This document shows, piece after piece, positions 41,020 to 49,777 of a stretch of DNA of 64,000 nucleotides. The notes under the pieces were generated by a model, which was not told where the DNA came from, searched no databases, and saw only the letters and a program-made list of their open reading frames with translations. Origin of the DNA: Lentzea atacamensis (GTDB taxonomy: Bacteria > Actinomycetota > Actinomycetes > Mycobacteriales > Pseudonocardiaceae). Position 1 is the first letter of the stretch. The number at the start of each line of letters is the position of its first letter. The translations under genes and the position numbers were made by a program. The stretch lies in the NCBI RefSeq assembly GCF_003269295.1, contig NZ_QLTT01000001.1:143635-207634 (forward strand). Direction: 5' to 3'.

Positions 41020-41982
41020 GTGCGACTCGGTGTTCGTCTCTGGGGTCGGCTCGGTGGTGCCGCGCTCAGCCTGGTGATGGTGGCGGTGCTGGGCTTCTTC
41101 CTGTTCCGGGTGGTGCCCGGCGACCCTGTCGTGTCCATGACGCGCGGGCGGCCGACGACAGCGGCGATGCAGGCCGAACTGCGCACGCAGTTCGGCCTGG
41201 ACCGTCCCCTGCACGAGCAGTTCTGGAACTACCTCACCTCGCTGCTGCGCGGTGACCTGGGCACGTCGTTCACGTTCCGCCGCCCGGTGTCGGAGGTGAT
41301 CCTGGAGCGGCTGGGGCCGACGCTGCTGCTGGTCGGCACGTCGACGGTGATCGCGGTCGGGCTGGGGTTGTGGCTGGGCGTGCGGGCGGCGTGGCGTCGT
41401 GACTCCGCCTTCGACCGGGCGGCGACCGGGGTGTCGCTGACGTTGTGGGCGGTGCCGACGTTCTGGCTCGGCATGCTGCTGATGATGGCGACCGGGGATC
41501 TCTTCCCGTCGCGGGGCATGCGCGACACCGACACGGCACCCGACTTCGTCTCGCAGGCGCTGGACGTCGGGCATCACCTGGTGCTGCCGTCGCTCACGCT
41601 GGTGGCGGTGGTGTGCGCGGAGTACATGCTGGTGATGCGGTCGTCGTTGCTGGAGGAGATGCACGCCCCGTACCTGACGACGGCGCGGGCGAAGGGCCTG
41701 CGCGACGATCTGGTGCGCCGCCGCCACGCCGTGCCCAACGCGGTGCTGCCGGCGATCACGCTGGTGTTCCTGCGGTTCGGGCTGGTGGTGGCCGGGGCGA
41801 TCACGACGGAGACGGTGTTCTCCTGGCCCGGTCTGGGGTTGTTGTTCTACGACGCGCTGACCGGGCCTGACTACTTCCTGCTGCAGGGGCTGCTGGTGGT
41901 CACGGCGGGAGCGGTCGTGGTGATGAACCTGCTGGCGGAACTGCTGTACGGGGTGCTGGATCCACGGGTGAAGGTCGTATGA
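41020..41982 (+). CDS. Peptide ABC importer permease (DppB type)
   Basis: The 320-residue permease has six helices, the DppB signature MVAVLGFFLFRVVPGDPV at the N-terminus and an EAA-type loop YLTTARAKGLRDDLVRRRHAVPNAVLP that contacts the ATPase. GTG 41020 directly abuts the binding-protein stop. Together with the overlapping DppC-type gene it forms the channel of the importer. Confidence 0.93.
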   Translation: MRLGVRLWGRLGGAALSLVMVAVLGFFLFRVVPGDPVVSMTRGRPTTAAMQAELRTQFGLDRPLHEQFWNYLTSLLRGDLGTSFTFRRPVSEVILERLGPTLLLVGTSTVIAVGLGLWLGVRAAWRRDSAFDRAATGVSLTLWAVPTFWLGMLLMMATGDLFPSRGMRDTDTAPDFVSQALDVGHHLVLPSLTLVAVVCAEYMLVMRSSLLEEMHAPYLTTARAKGLRDDLVRRRHAVPNAVLPAITLVFLRFGLVVAGAITTETVFSWPGLGLLFYDALTGPDYFLLQGLLVVTAGAVVVMNLLAELLYGVLDPRVKVV

Positions 41983-42842
41983 GCGGGTTCCTCACACGCG
42001 GCACGGGCCGCGGCGGCAAGACCGGGTTTCTCGCGCACCGCGCCGGGGTCGCGGGTGCCGCGGTCCTGGCCGTGGCCGCGCTCGTCGCGGTGATCGCGCC
42101 GCTGCTGATCCCCGCGGACGCGCTGGACGTCACGCGGGTGACGGCGGCGCCGTGGCAGTCACCCGGCGCGGATCACTGGCTCGGCACCGACCACACGGGG
42201 CGGTCGGTGGCGCTGCTGGTGGCGCAGGGCGCCGGGACGTCGTTGTTCGTCGGGCTGACCGCGGCGGTGCTCGCGGTCGGCATCGGCACGCTCGTCGGGA
42301 TCGTGAGCGGGCACTTCGGTGGGCTGCTCGCGGGCGCGTTGCTGCGGGTCACGGACTTCTTCCTGGTGCTGCCGGCGCTGGTGCTGGCCATCGCCCTGTC
42401 CACGGTGCTGCCGCGCGGGCTGGGCACGATCGTGCTGGCGATCGGCCTGACGAGCTGGCCGTCCACGGCGCGGATGGTGCGGGCGCAGACGCTGACGATC
42501 GAGGCCAGGCCGTTCGTGGAACGCGCGCGGGCGCTCGGTGGCGGGCACGGGCACGTGATCGGGCGGCACGTGTTGCCGTCGGTGGTGCCACTGGTGCTGG
42601 TGAACGCGACGCTCGCGGTGGCGTCGGCGATCGTGGCGGAGTCGACGCTGGCGTTTCTGGGGCTGGGTGATCCGACGCGGATCTCGTGGGGCGCGATGCT
42701 GCACCAGGCGCAGCTGCACGGGGCGGTGCCGCAGCGGGCGTGGTGGTTCCTGCTGCCGCCCGGTGTCGCGATCGTGGTGGTGGTGCTGGCGTTCACGCTC
42801 GTCGGGCGCGCCCTCGAAGCCGTTGTGACGCCGAAGAGGTGA
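41979..42842 (+). CDS. Peptide ABC importer permease (DppC type)
   Basis: The 287-residue permease starts with a cytosolic stretch and first helix AVLAVAALVAVIAPLLI, then the periplasmic GADHWLGTDHTGRSV motif diagnostic of DppC/OppC, and the EAA loop IEARPFVERARALGGGHGHVIGRHVLPSVVP. ATG 41979 overlaps the DppB-type gene by 4 bases. It pairs with the previous permease in the peptide importer. Confidence 0.93.
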   Translation: MSGFLTRGTGRGGKTGFLAHRAGVAGAAVLAVAALVAVIAPLLIPADALDVTRVTAAPWQSPGADHWLGTDHTGRSVALLVAQGAGTSLFVGLTAAVLAVGIGTLVGIVSGHFGGLLAGALLRVTDFFLVLPALVLAIALSTVLPRGLGTIVLAIGLTSWPSTARMVRAQTLTIEARPFVERARALGGGHGHVIGRHVLPSVVPLVLVNATLAVASAIVAESTLAFLGLGDPTRISWGAMLHQAQLHGAVPQRAWWFLLPPGVAIVVVVLAFTLVGRALEAVVTPKR

Positions 42843-42846
42843 CCGG

Positions 42847-44370
42847 ATGCTGGAACTGAGGAACCTCACCGTCCACTACGGGCACAAGCGCGTCGTGCAC
42901 GACGTGAACCTGACCCTCGCGCCCGGTCAGACGCTGGGGCTCGCGGGTGAGTCGGGGTCGGGCAAGTCGACGGTGGCGATGTCGGTGCTGCGGTTGCTGC
43001 CCAGGACCGCGCGGGTCGACGGCGAGATCCTGCTGGACGGCGACGACGTCCAGGCGATGTCGTGGGGGCGGCTGCGGGCGGTGCGGTGGGCGGCGGCGTC
43101 GATCGTGTTCCAGGGCGCGATGCACTCGCTCAACCCCGTGCGCCGCGTCGGTGACCAGATCGCCGAGCCGATGCGCCTGCACGGCACCACGGGCAGTGTG
43201 CGTGAGCTGCTGGAGCAGGTGGAGCTGCCGGCGGAGAAGGCGCGGGCGTATCCGCACGAGCTCTCCGGCGGGCAGAGACAGCGGGTCATGATCGCGATGG
43301 CCCTGGCGTGCGGACCGCGGCTGGTGATCGCGGACGAGCCGACGACCGCGCTGGACGTGGTGGTGCAGGCGCAGGTGCTGTCGGTGCTCACCCGGCTGGT
43401 CGCCGAGCAGGACCTCGGGCTGCTGATGATCAGCCACGACCTGTCGGTGCTCGCGGAGACGTGCGCGGACCTGGCGGTGATGTACCGCGGTGAACTGGTG
43501 GAGCGCGGTGGCACGCGGGAGGTGATCGCGAACCCTCGGCACCCGCACACGGCGGCGCTGGCGGCGGCGTTCCCGGTGATCGGCGATCCGGCGCACCGGT
43601 GGGTGGAGCCGGTGGCCGCTCCGGAGCCGTTGCTCCAGGTGCGTGGGCTCGCGGTGGACTACGGTCGGGCACGCGCGGTCGACGGGGTCGATCTGACGAT
43701 CGGCCGGGGCGAGATCGTGGCGTTGGTCGGGCAGTCCGGCTCCGGCAAAACGACACTGGCTCGTACCATAATGGGGCTGCGGAAACCGTCCTCCGGTCGG
43801 GTGATCTTCGACGGGGTTCCGGTGCCGCTCGGGGGCAAGGCGCTCAAGGCGTTCCGGAGGCAGGTGCAGCTCGTCCTGCAGGACCCGGCGAGCGCGCTGA
43901 ACCCCCGCCACACGGTGCTCGACGCGGTCGCGGAGGGACTGCGCGTCCACGGCATTCCCGGCGACGAGGAATCGCTGGTCAGCGCCGCTGTCGAACGTGC
44001 GGAACTACGTCCGGCGGACCTCTACCTGGAGTCGCTGCCGCACGAGCTGTCCGGGGGTCAGCAGCAACGCGTGGTGATCGCCGGCGCACTGGTGCTGCAA
44101 CCCCGTCTGCTGGTCGCCGACGAGCCCGTCGCCTCCCTCGACGCCTCGGTGCGCGGGGAGATCGTGGCGCTGCTGCTCCGGTTGCGGCGCGAGCTGGGCC
44201 TTGCTTCATTGATCATCACACACGACCTCGGGCTGGCCTGGCAGATCGCCGACCGGGTCGCGGTGATGCATCAGGGGAAGATCGTGGAACAAGGCTCGGT
44301 GGAACAAGTGCTGCTCAACCCCACTCACGACTACACGCGCGCGCTGCTGCGTGCCGTGCCTCAGGTCTGA
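42847..44370 (+). CDS. Fused DppD-DppF ABC ATPase
   Basis: The 507-residue protein has two complete ABC cassettes. The first has Walker A GESGSGKST (residues 35-42), signature LSGGQRQR and Walker B VIADEPTTALD; the second has Walker A GQSGSGKTT (near residue 297), signature LSGGQQQR and LVADEPVASLD. In most peptide importers these are separate DppD and DppF proteins, so this is a fusion. ATG 42847 follows the permease by 4 bases. The intact motifs indicate an active ATPase that powers the importer. Confidence 0.94.
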   Translation: MLELRNLTVHYGHKRVVHDVNLTLAPGQTLGLAGESGSGKSTVAMSVLRLLPRTARVDGEILLDGDDVQAMSWGRLRAVRWAAASIVFQGAMHSLNPVRRVGDQIAEPMRLHGTTGSVRELLEQVELPAEKARAYPHELSGGQRQRVMIAMALACGPRLVIADEPTTALDVVVQAQVLSVLTRLVAEQDLGLLMISHDLSVLAETCADLAVMYRGELVERGGTREVIANPRHPHTAALAAAFPVIGDPAHRWVEPVAAPEPLLQVRGLAVDYGRARAVDGVDLTIGRGEIVALVGQSGSGKTTLARTIMGLRKPSSGRVIFDGVPVPLGGKALKAFRRQVQLVLQDPASALNPRHTVLDAVAEGLRVHGIPGDEESLVSAAVERAELRPADLYLESLPHELSGGQQQRVVIAGALVLQPRLLVADEPVASLDASVRGEIVALLLRLRRELGLASLIITHDLGLAWQIADRVAVMHQGKIVEQGSVEQVLLNPTHDYTRALLRAVPQV

Positions 44371-44371
44371 C

Positions 44372-45133
44372 GTGATCCCGATGGAACACGCCCGCTACCG
44401 GGCCTCGCTGACGCCTGCCGAGATCGGCCGGGGCGGGGCCGACGGCTGGGTGAGTGTCGACGACGTGCCGACGCTGGCGTGGCTGGCGTGGAACGACCTG
44501 GGCCGCCCACCGGGAGTCCTGGGCGAGCTCGCCGAGGCCACGGACCCGCGGCACGTGCTGGCGCTGTGCCGGATCCTCGCCTCCACCTCCCGCGCGGACA
44601 CCGCAGCGGTGTGGCGCTACTTAGCCGCGGACTGGGAACGCACGGGGGAGCGTTCCGACGGCAGGCAGCGTTTCCTGCTCGACCGGGCGAGGCGTGGTGA
44701 GGGCATGAACTGGCGCGACTTCTCCGCGTTGATGGGCACCGACCGCCCAGAAGACGTCGACGCGGCGTTCGACCGCGGCGAGGACATGGTCGGCATCTCG
44801 GTGATCGGCCTCGCGCTGTCGTACCCGGATCCGTGGGCGACCCTGCGCCGCGTCGCGCGCGCGTTGGACCACGACCGCACCGAGGTCCGCCGCCAGGGCG
44901 CCACAGCCCTGGCGCACGTGGCACGGATCCACGGGGTCGTGTCCCGGGAATGCCTGGAGGTGCTGCGCCGTCGCCACGACAACGTGGCCGAAGACGACCT
45001 GTGGACGTTCATCGCCCACCACAAGCTGCCGGCGTGGCTGTGGTGGCGGCGGATCAAGGCCCGGCTGGGGCGGCGAGTTCCGCGCGAACGGCGGCCTCGG
45101 TTAACAGGTTGCGCTGTCCCACGGCCCGCCTGA
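44372..45133 (+). CDS. Hypothetical HEAT-like protein
   Basis: The 253-residue soluble protein is not matched to a named family. The C-terminal half has paired helices resembling a HEAT repeat (DPWATLRRVARALDHDRTEVRRQGATALAHVARIHGVVSRECLEVLRRR). It starts at GTG 44372, one base after the ATPase stop (ATG 44381 is an alternative), so it may belong to the importer operon. Its end overlaps the SARP gene on the other strand by 80 bases, and the last 25 residues may therefore not be conserved. Confidence 0.6.
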   Translation: MIPMEHARYRASLTPAEIGRGGADGWVSVDDVPTLAWLAWNDLGRPPGVLGELAEATDPRHVLALCRILASTSRADTAAVWRYLAADWERTGERSDGRQRFLLDRARRGEGMNWRDFSALMGTDRPEDVDAAFDRGEDMVGISVIGLALSYPDPWATLRRVARALDHDRTEVRRQGATALAHVARIHGVVSRECLEVLRRRHDNVAEDDLWTFIAHHKLPAWLWWRRIKARLGRRVPRERRPRLTGCAVPRPA

Positions 45134-47786
45134 GCGCCTCCAGCAGGTGCTCGCGGGCCCCCGCGTCGTCCCCAGCGGCTCTCGCGATGCGCCCGCGTTC
45201 GAACGCGATGTGGCAGCGCATCTCGTCGGGGCTGTACCAGCCGCCGGGCGTCAGCTCCCACGCCCGGTCGCACTCCGCCCGCGCGGTATCCAGATCGCCG
45301 TTGCGGCGGGCGAGCTCGGCCCGGCCCAGGTGGCAGTTGGCCTGCACGAGCGGCGAACCCACCCTTCTCGCCTGCTCGAACGCCTCGTCGTAGTCCGCCG
45401 CGGCACCCTCGGCGTCACCTGAGACGAGACGGGCACGGGCCCGCACGACGAGCAGCTCGGCGATGTCCTCGGTGGCACCCAGCTCCGTGAGCAGCGTGTA
45501 CGCACGGCCGATCGCGTCGAGCGCCGGTTCACCGGCCTCCAGCGCGATCTCACCGAGCTGGTGGTGCGCGAGCGCCGCACCCCACCGGTCACCGACCCGT
45601 TCGAACCCCTCCGCGCCCCGCCGCAGCAGCTCCCGGCCCGCGATCGGATCACCCTGCATGCGGGCCATCAGACCGTCACCGACCAGGGCCAGTGCCCGGC
45701 TCCACGAGTCGGTGCCGATGAGGCGGTTGCGGTGGTGCCAGGTCTGGGAGTCGTTCTCCGGCGCGCCCAGCGCCATGCCCCACATCATCGTCATGATCGG
45801 GTAACGCGGCGGCCCGTCCAGCGCGCAGAGCAACGCGTCGGCCTGGCCGATCCTGCCGCTCTGGTCACCGGTCGCGATCGGCCACGCAAGGAGCAGGCAC
45901 AACGCGTACTCCTGCGCACGACCCGGCGGCGCCGTCTCGCCACACGCGCGGATGACCGCCTCCGCACGCTGGGCGGCCTCGGTGCGCAGCCCCCGGCACC
46001 AGTAGTAGGTCGCCAGCGCCGCCACCAGCTCGAGCGCGAGGCCGACGTCGTGGACGGTGGCCCACCTGAGGGCCGCGGTGAGGTTGTCGTGGTCGGCGCC
46101 GAGCCTCGTCAGCCACTCGACCTGGTCGTGCGCCCGCAGATGCGGCTCCGCCTCCTGAGCCCTGGCGAGGAACCAGCGGGCGTGACGTTCGGCCAGATCG
46201 GGCGCGCGGGTCGCGCAGAACGCGCGGATGGTGTCGAGCATCCGGTACCGCTCACCGGTCACCTCGATCAGCGACTTGTCCACCAGCGACGACAGGGTGT
46301 CCACGTCGGAGCCGGTGATGGCGACGGCGGCGTCCAGGCCCGCGCTGCCGTGGAACACGGTGAAACGGGCGGCGAGATCACGTTCGGCCTCGGTGAGCAG
46401 GTCCCAGCTCCACTCGACCACCGCGTGCAGCGTGCGATGGCGGGGCGCGGCGGTCCGGCTGCCCCGCGACAGCAACCGGAACCTGTCGTCGAGCCGGGCC
46501 GCGATCTCGGCGATCGGCAGCGACCGCACCCGTGCCGCGGCCAGTTCGATGGCGAGCGCGATCCCGTCGAGACGCCGGCACACGTCGGCGATGACCTCAC
46601 GATCGGCGCGGAACCCCGGTTTGACCGCCTGGGCCCGATCCTCGAAGAGCCGGACAGCGGCCCCGTCGTCCAGCGCGGACACCGGGCTGAGCGTCTCGCC
46701 GGTGATGCCGAGCGGCTCACGGCTCGTCGCAAGCACCCGCACGCCCGGACACGCGGCCAGCACCGCGCCGAGAACACGGGCGGCGTCGTCGACGACGTGT
46801 TCGCAGTTGTCGACGACCAGCAGCACATCTCTCGTGGCCAGCGCCGCGTGCAGCCGGTCCTCGACGCTCAACGCTCCCGCCGACAACAGCCCGGCCTCCC
46901 GGACGCCGGCACCGTCGAGCAGTGCCCGCGCGACATCGGTCGTGGCGCTGAGGTCCACGAACGCCACCTCACCCTGCTCACGGCTCGCGACCTCGACCGC
47001 GAGACGAGTCTTGCCGGTACCACCGGGGCCGATGAGCGTCACCAGGCGGTTCTCCTGCAACCACTTGGCCACGCGCCGCAGATCCTCGTCCCTGCCGACG
47101 AAACTCGTCAGCTGCGCCGGCACACCCCGGTGCGGCGCCTGCGCCCGCAGGATCTCGACGTGCGCGGCGGCGAGCGCGGGGGAGGGATCCACCCCGAGCT
47201 CGTCGGCCAGCAGCTCCCTGCCCCTGGCGAACACCTCGAGCGCCTCGGTCTGACGGCCCTCGCGGTGCAGCGCCCGCATCAACGCCGCGCGGACGTCCTC
47301 ACGCAGCGGGTGCCGGGCCAGCAGGTCACGCAGATCGCCGGCCGTGCCCGCGGCGATGACGCAGCTGATCCGCAGCTCCTCCAGCCGCTGCCGGGCATCG
47401 TCGGCGAACGGCGCGTCCACGTCCGCCAACGCCGGCCCACGCCACAACCGCAGCGCTTCGAGGCCACGCCCGGCGGCGAGCAGCTCCGCACAGTACGTCG
47501 CGTCCACTTCGGACGGTCCGGCGACCAGCCGATAACCGGCCGGATGGTGCTCGACCACCAGGCCCGGAACCGTCCTGCGCAGCCGCGAGACCTGGGACTG
47601 CAACGCGTTCGCCGCACCGGCGGGCGGCTCACCGTAGAGACCCTCCAGCAGCCGCGCGTGACCGACGATCCCGCCCGCGTCCAGCGCCAGCATCGCGAGC
47701 AGAGCCCGTTGACGCGGCGCGGGCACGGCGATCACCACTCCCGCGCCGTCACGCACCTCGACCGGCCCCAGCACCCCGAACCTCAC
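45054..47786 (-). CDS. AfsR/SARP-family regulator with NB-ARC and TPR domains
   Basis: The 910-residue protein has an OmpR-like winged helix with BTAD domain (MRFGVLGPVEVRDG to about residue 220), an NB-ARC ATPase with Walker A GPGGTGKT (253-260) and Walker B LLVVDNCEH, and a C-terminal TPR-like region (about residues 600-900). This is the AfsR/SARP layout that activates secondary metabolism or development genes. GTG 47786 gives the canonical MRFGVLGP start; GTG 47831, overlapping the GrpB stop, is also possible. No biosynthetic cluster is adjacent, so the target is unknown. Confidence 0.9.
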   Translation of the reverse strand: MRFGVLGPVEVRDGAGVVIAVPAPRQRALLAMLALDAGGIVGHARLLEGLYGEPPAGAANALQSQVSRLRRTVPGLVVEHHPAGYRLVAGPSEVDATYCAELLAAGRGLEALRLWRGPALADVDAPFADDARQRLEELRISCVIAAGTAGDLRDLLARHPLREDVRAALMRALHREGRQTEALEVFARGRELLADELGVDPSPALAAAHVEILRAQAPHRGVPAQLTSFVGRDEDLRRVAKWLQENRLVTLIGPGGTGKTRLAVEVASREQGEVAFVDLSATTDVARALLDGAGVREAGLLSAGALSVEDRLHAALATRDVLLVVDNCEHVVDDAARVLGAVLAACPGVRVLATSREPLGITGETLSPVSALDDGAAVRLFEDRAQAVKPGFRADREVIADVCRRLDGIALAIELAAARVRSLPIAEIAARLDDRFRLLSRGSRTAAPRHRTLHAVVEWSWDLLTEAERDLAARFTVFHGSAGLDAAVAITGSDVDTLSSLVDKSLIEVTGERYRMLDTIRAFCATRAPDLAERHARWFLARAQEAEPHLRAHDQVEWLTRLGADHDNLTAALRWATVHDVGLALELVAALATYYWCRGLRTEAAQRAEAVIRACGETAPPGRAQEYALCLLLAWPIATGDQSGRIGQADALLCALDGPPRYPIMTMMWGMALGAPENDSQTWHHRNRLIGTDSWSRALALVGDGLMARMQGDPIAGRELLRRGAEGFERVGDRWGAALAHHQLGEIALEAGEPALDAIGRAYTLLTELGATEDIAELLVVRARARLVSGDAEGAAADYDEAFEQARRVGSPLVQANCHLGRAELARRNGDLDTARAECDRAWELTPGGWYSPDEMRCHIAFERGRIARAAGDDAGAREHLLEALRRAVGQRNLLTEAAVRAELAAPAGP

Positions 47787-47827
47787 GGGACGCGATTCTT
47801 CCGCACCACGCCCGGCGAACCGGCGGA

Positions 47828-48865
47828 TCACCCCAGCGCGCGCAGAACGATCCGCTCCACCACCCGCGTCTTCGCGTCCGCGTAGTCCTGCACCCGCTCC
47901 CAGCCCCGCGCCGCCAGCTCCCGCTTCACCGCCTCGTACTCCGCCCGCTCGTCCGCGTTCTCCCGCAACCGGTCCCGGAACGCCAGCATCCGGTCGACCT
48001 CCTCACACGCGGGGGAGAAGACGTGCAGGTTCACCTCCGGGTCGGAGTCCCTCAGCAACCGGTGCCGATACCAGCCCGGCTCCCGCAACCGCAGGTGATA
48101 ACCGGCCTCCACCAACGCCGGCACGTACGCGTCCTCGTCATCGGAATCCGGCACCACCAGCAGAATGTCGATCAACGGCTTCGCCGCCAGCCCCGGAACC
48201 GACGTCGAACCCACGTGCTCCAGCCGCACGACCTCCGAGCCGAGCGCGCCGCGAATCCGCTCCTCCTCCCGGGCGTACCAGTCAGGCCACGCCGGGTTGT
48301 AGTCCTCCAGCGTGATCCGCACGTCCCCCGCCGGCGTCTCCGTCACGTACTCCACGTCGTCCGACGACGGCCGCCACGCCAGAAAAGCGCGCTCGAGAAT
48401 CTCCAGCACCACCTCCCTCTTGGCCGCCGCGTAGTCCTGCACCCGCTCCCACTCCCGCGCCGCCAGCTCCCGCTTCGTCAGCGCGTACAACTCCCGGTCG
48501 TCATCGTTGACACGCAACCAGTCCCGGAACACCAGATGCCGCCGCACCTGCGCACACCCACGAGGAAACACGTGCAGGTTCACATTCGTGTCCGGCCCCT
48601 TGAGGATGCGGTGGTCGTGCCAGTCGTCCTCCCGGACGGTCACCCGATACCCCGCGACCTCCAGCGCGGGCACGTACGACGCCTCATCACGCGGATCGTC
48701 CACCACCAGCATCATGTCGATCAGCGGCTTCGCACACAGCCCCGGCACCGACGTCGACCCCACGTGCTCCAGCTCGGCGTCCGGCAACGCGGCCACGATC
48801 CGCTCACGTTCTCGCTGGTACAAGCCCGGCCAGGCAGCGTCGTACTCGGACAGCTCGATCTTCAT
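47828..48865 (-). CDS. Tandem GrpB (UPF0157) nucleotidyltransferase-fold protein
   Basis: The 345-residue protein has two consecutive GrpB domains. Each contains HVGSTSVPGLxAKPLIDxxLVV (residues 35-55 and 218-238, with Asp50 and Asp233), the GS...D signature of the nucleotidyltransferase superfamily, then DW/GWxxHRxL and NLHVF. GrpB proteins are single-domain elsewhere, so this is a duplication-fusion. It lies between the LigD polymerase gene (39 bases upstream) and the SARP gene, in the end-joining run. Activity is unproven; a nucleotide-transfer role in DNA repair is a hypothesis. Confidence 0.88.
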   Translation of the reverse strand: MKIELSEYDAAWPGLYQRERERIVAALPDAELEHVGSTSVPGLCAKPLIDMMLVVDDPRDEASYVPALEVAGYRVTVREDDWHDHRILKGPDTNVNLHVFPRGCAQVRRHLVFRDWLRVNDDDRELYALTKRELAAREWERVQDYAAAKREVVLEILERAFLAWRPSSDDVEYVTETPAGDVRITLEDYNPAWPDWYAREEERIRGALGSEVVRLEHVGSTSVPGLAAKPLIDILLVVPDSDDEDAYVPALVEAGYHLRLREPGWYRHRLLRDSDPEVNLHVFSPACEEVDRMLAFRDRLRENADERAEYEAVKRELAARGWERVQDYADAKTRVVERIVLRALG

Positions 48866-48904
48866 GGCGACCCCCGGACAGGCAACAGGCAGTCGGCCAG
48901 AATA

Positions 48905-49777
48905 TCAACTGCCGAACAGGTCACCCGCCGAATCCACCCGATCCAGCACCTCGTCCGCCGTGAACACCAGATCCTCCGGCACCTGACACTCCTCGACCTC
49001 GTCCCACGTGATCGGAGTCGACACCGCCGGCCGCTCCCGAGCCCGCAACGAGTACGGCGCCACCGTCGTCTTCGCCGGATTGTTCTGCGACCAGTCGATG
49101 AACACCTTTCCGGTGCGCTGCACCTTCGCCATCGTCGCCACCACCAGGCTCGGCATCTCCTTCGCCAGCCGCCGCGCCACCGCCTTCGCGTACTCCGACG
49201 TGTCCTTCGCCGGGGCATACGCGTACACCTGCATCCCCTTGTTCCCCGACGTCTTCGCCCACGAGTCCACACCGTCGTCGTCCAGCACCACCCGCACCTG
49301 CTCGGCGACCCGGCAACACTCCACCACCGTCGCCGGCGCCCCCGGATCCAGGTCGAACACCAGCAGATCAGGATCCCGCTTACCCCCGCGCGGACCCACC
49401 GTCCACTGCGGCACGTGCAACTCCAACGCCGCCAGGTTCGCCAGCCACACCAACGTCGCCAACTCGTCCACCATCACGTAGTTGACCGTCTCGTTGCCCT
49501 TCGAGCTGCCCGGCGACTCCAGCCGCATCGTCCGCACCCAGTCCGGACGGTGCTCCGGCGCGTTCTTCTCGAAGAACCACTTCCCGTCCACGCCGTTCGG
49601 ATAGCGCTTGAGCGTGACAGGACGGTCCTTGAGATGGGGGAGCAGCACAGGGGAGATCCGCGTGTAGTAGTCGATCACCTCGCCCTTGGTGAACCCGAAC
49701 TCCGGATACAGCACCTTGTCCAGGTTCGTCAGCTTCAGCACGCGGTCCTCAACCCGCACGGTTGCGTCATTGGTCAA
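48905..49777 (-). CDS. ligD: LigD-type NHEJ polymerase (primase-polymerase)
   Basis: The 290-residue protein is the stand-alone LigD polymerase domain: NLDKVLYPEFGFTKGEVIDYYTRISPVLLPHLKDRPVTLKRYPNGV, ELHVPQW, catalytic aspartates in VFDLDPG (Asp142, Asp144) and a third in KVFIDWSQN. It fills gaps and adds nucleotides at broken DNA ends. TTG 49777 overlaps the ligase gene by 11 bases. In many bacteria this domain is fused to the ligase; here it is separate, as in several actinobacteria. Confidence 0.93.
   Translation of the reverse strand: MTNDATVRVEDRVLKLTNLDKVLYPEFGFTKGEVIDYYTRISPVLLPHLKDRPVTLKRYPNGVDGKWFFEKNAPEHRPDWVRTMRLESPGSSKGNETVNYVMVDELATLVWLANLAALELHVPQWTVGPRGGKRDPDLLVFDLDPGAPATVVECCRVAEQVRVVLDDDGVDSWAKTSGNKGMQVYAYAPAKDTSEYAKAVARRLAKEMPSLVVATMAKVQRTGKVFIDWSQNNPAKTTVAPYSLRARERPAVSTPITWDEVEECQVPEDLVFTADEVLDRVDSAGDLFGS

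Noticed and set aside
39511..41727. Long minus-strand open frame opposite the peptide-binding protein
   Set aside because: Antisense to clear family members (SBP_bac_5 and DppB); His/Arg-rich with no motifs, as expected from GC-rich third positions.
47828..48865. Dephospho-CoA kinase fusion
   Set aside because: GrpB domains are sometimes fused to CoaE, but both halves here carry the GrpB signature and no P-loop.
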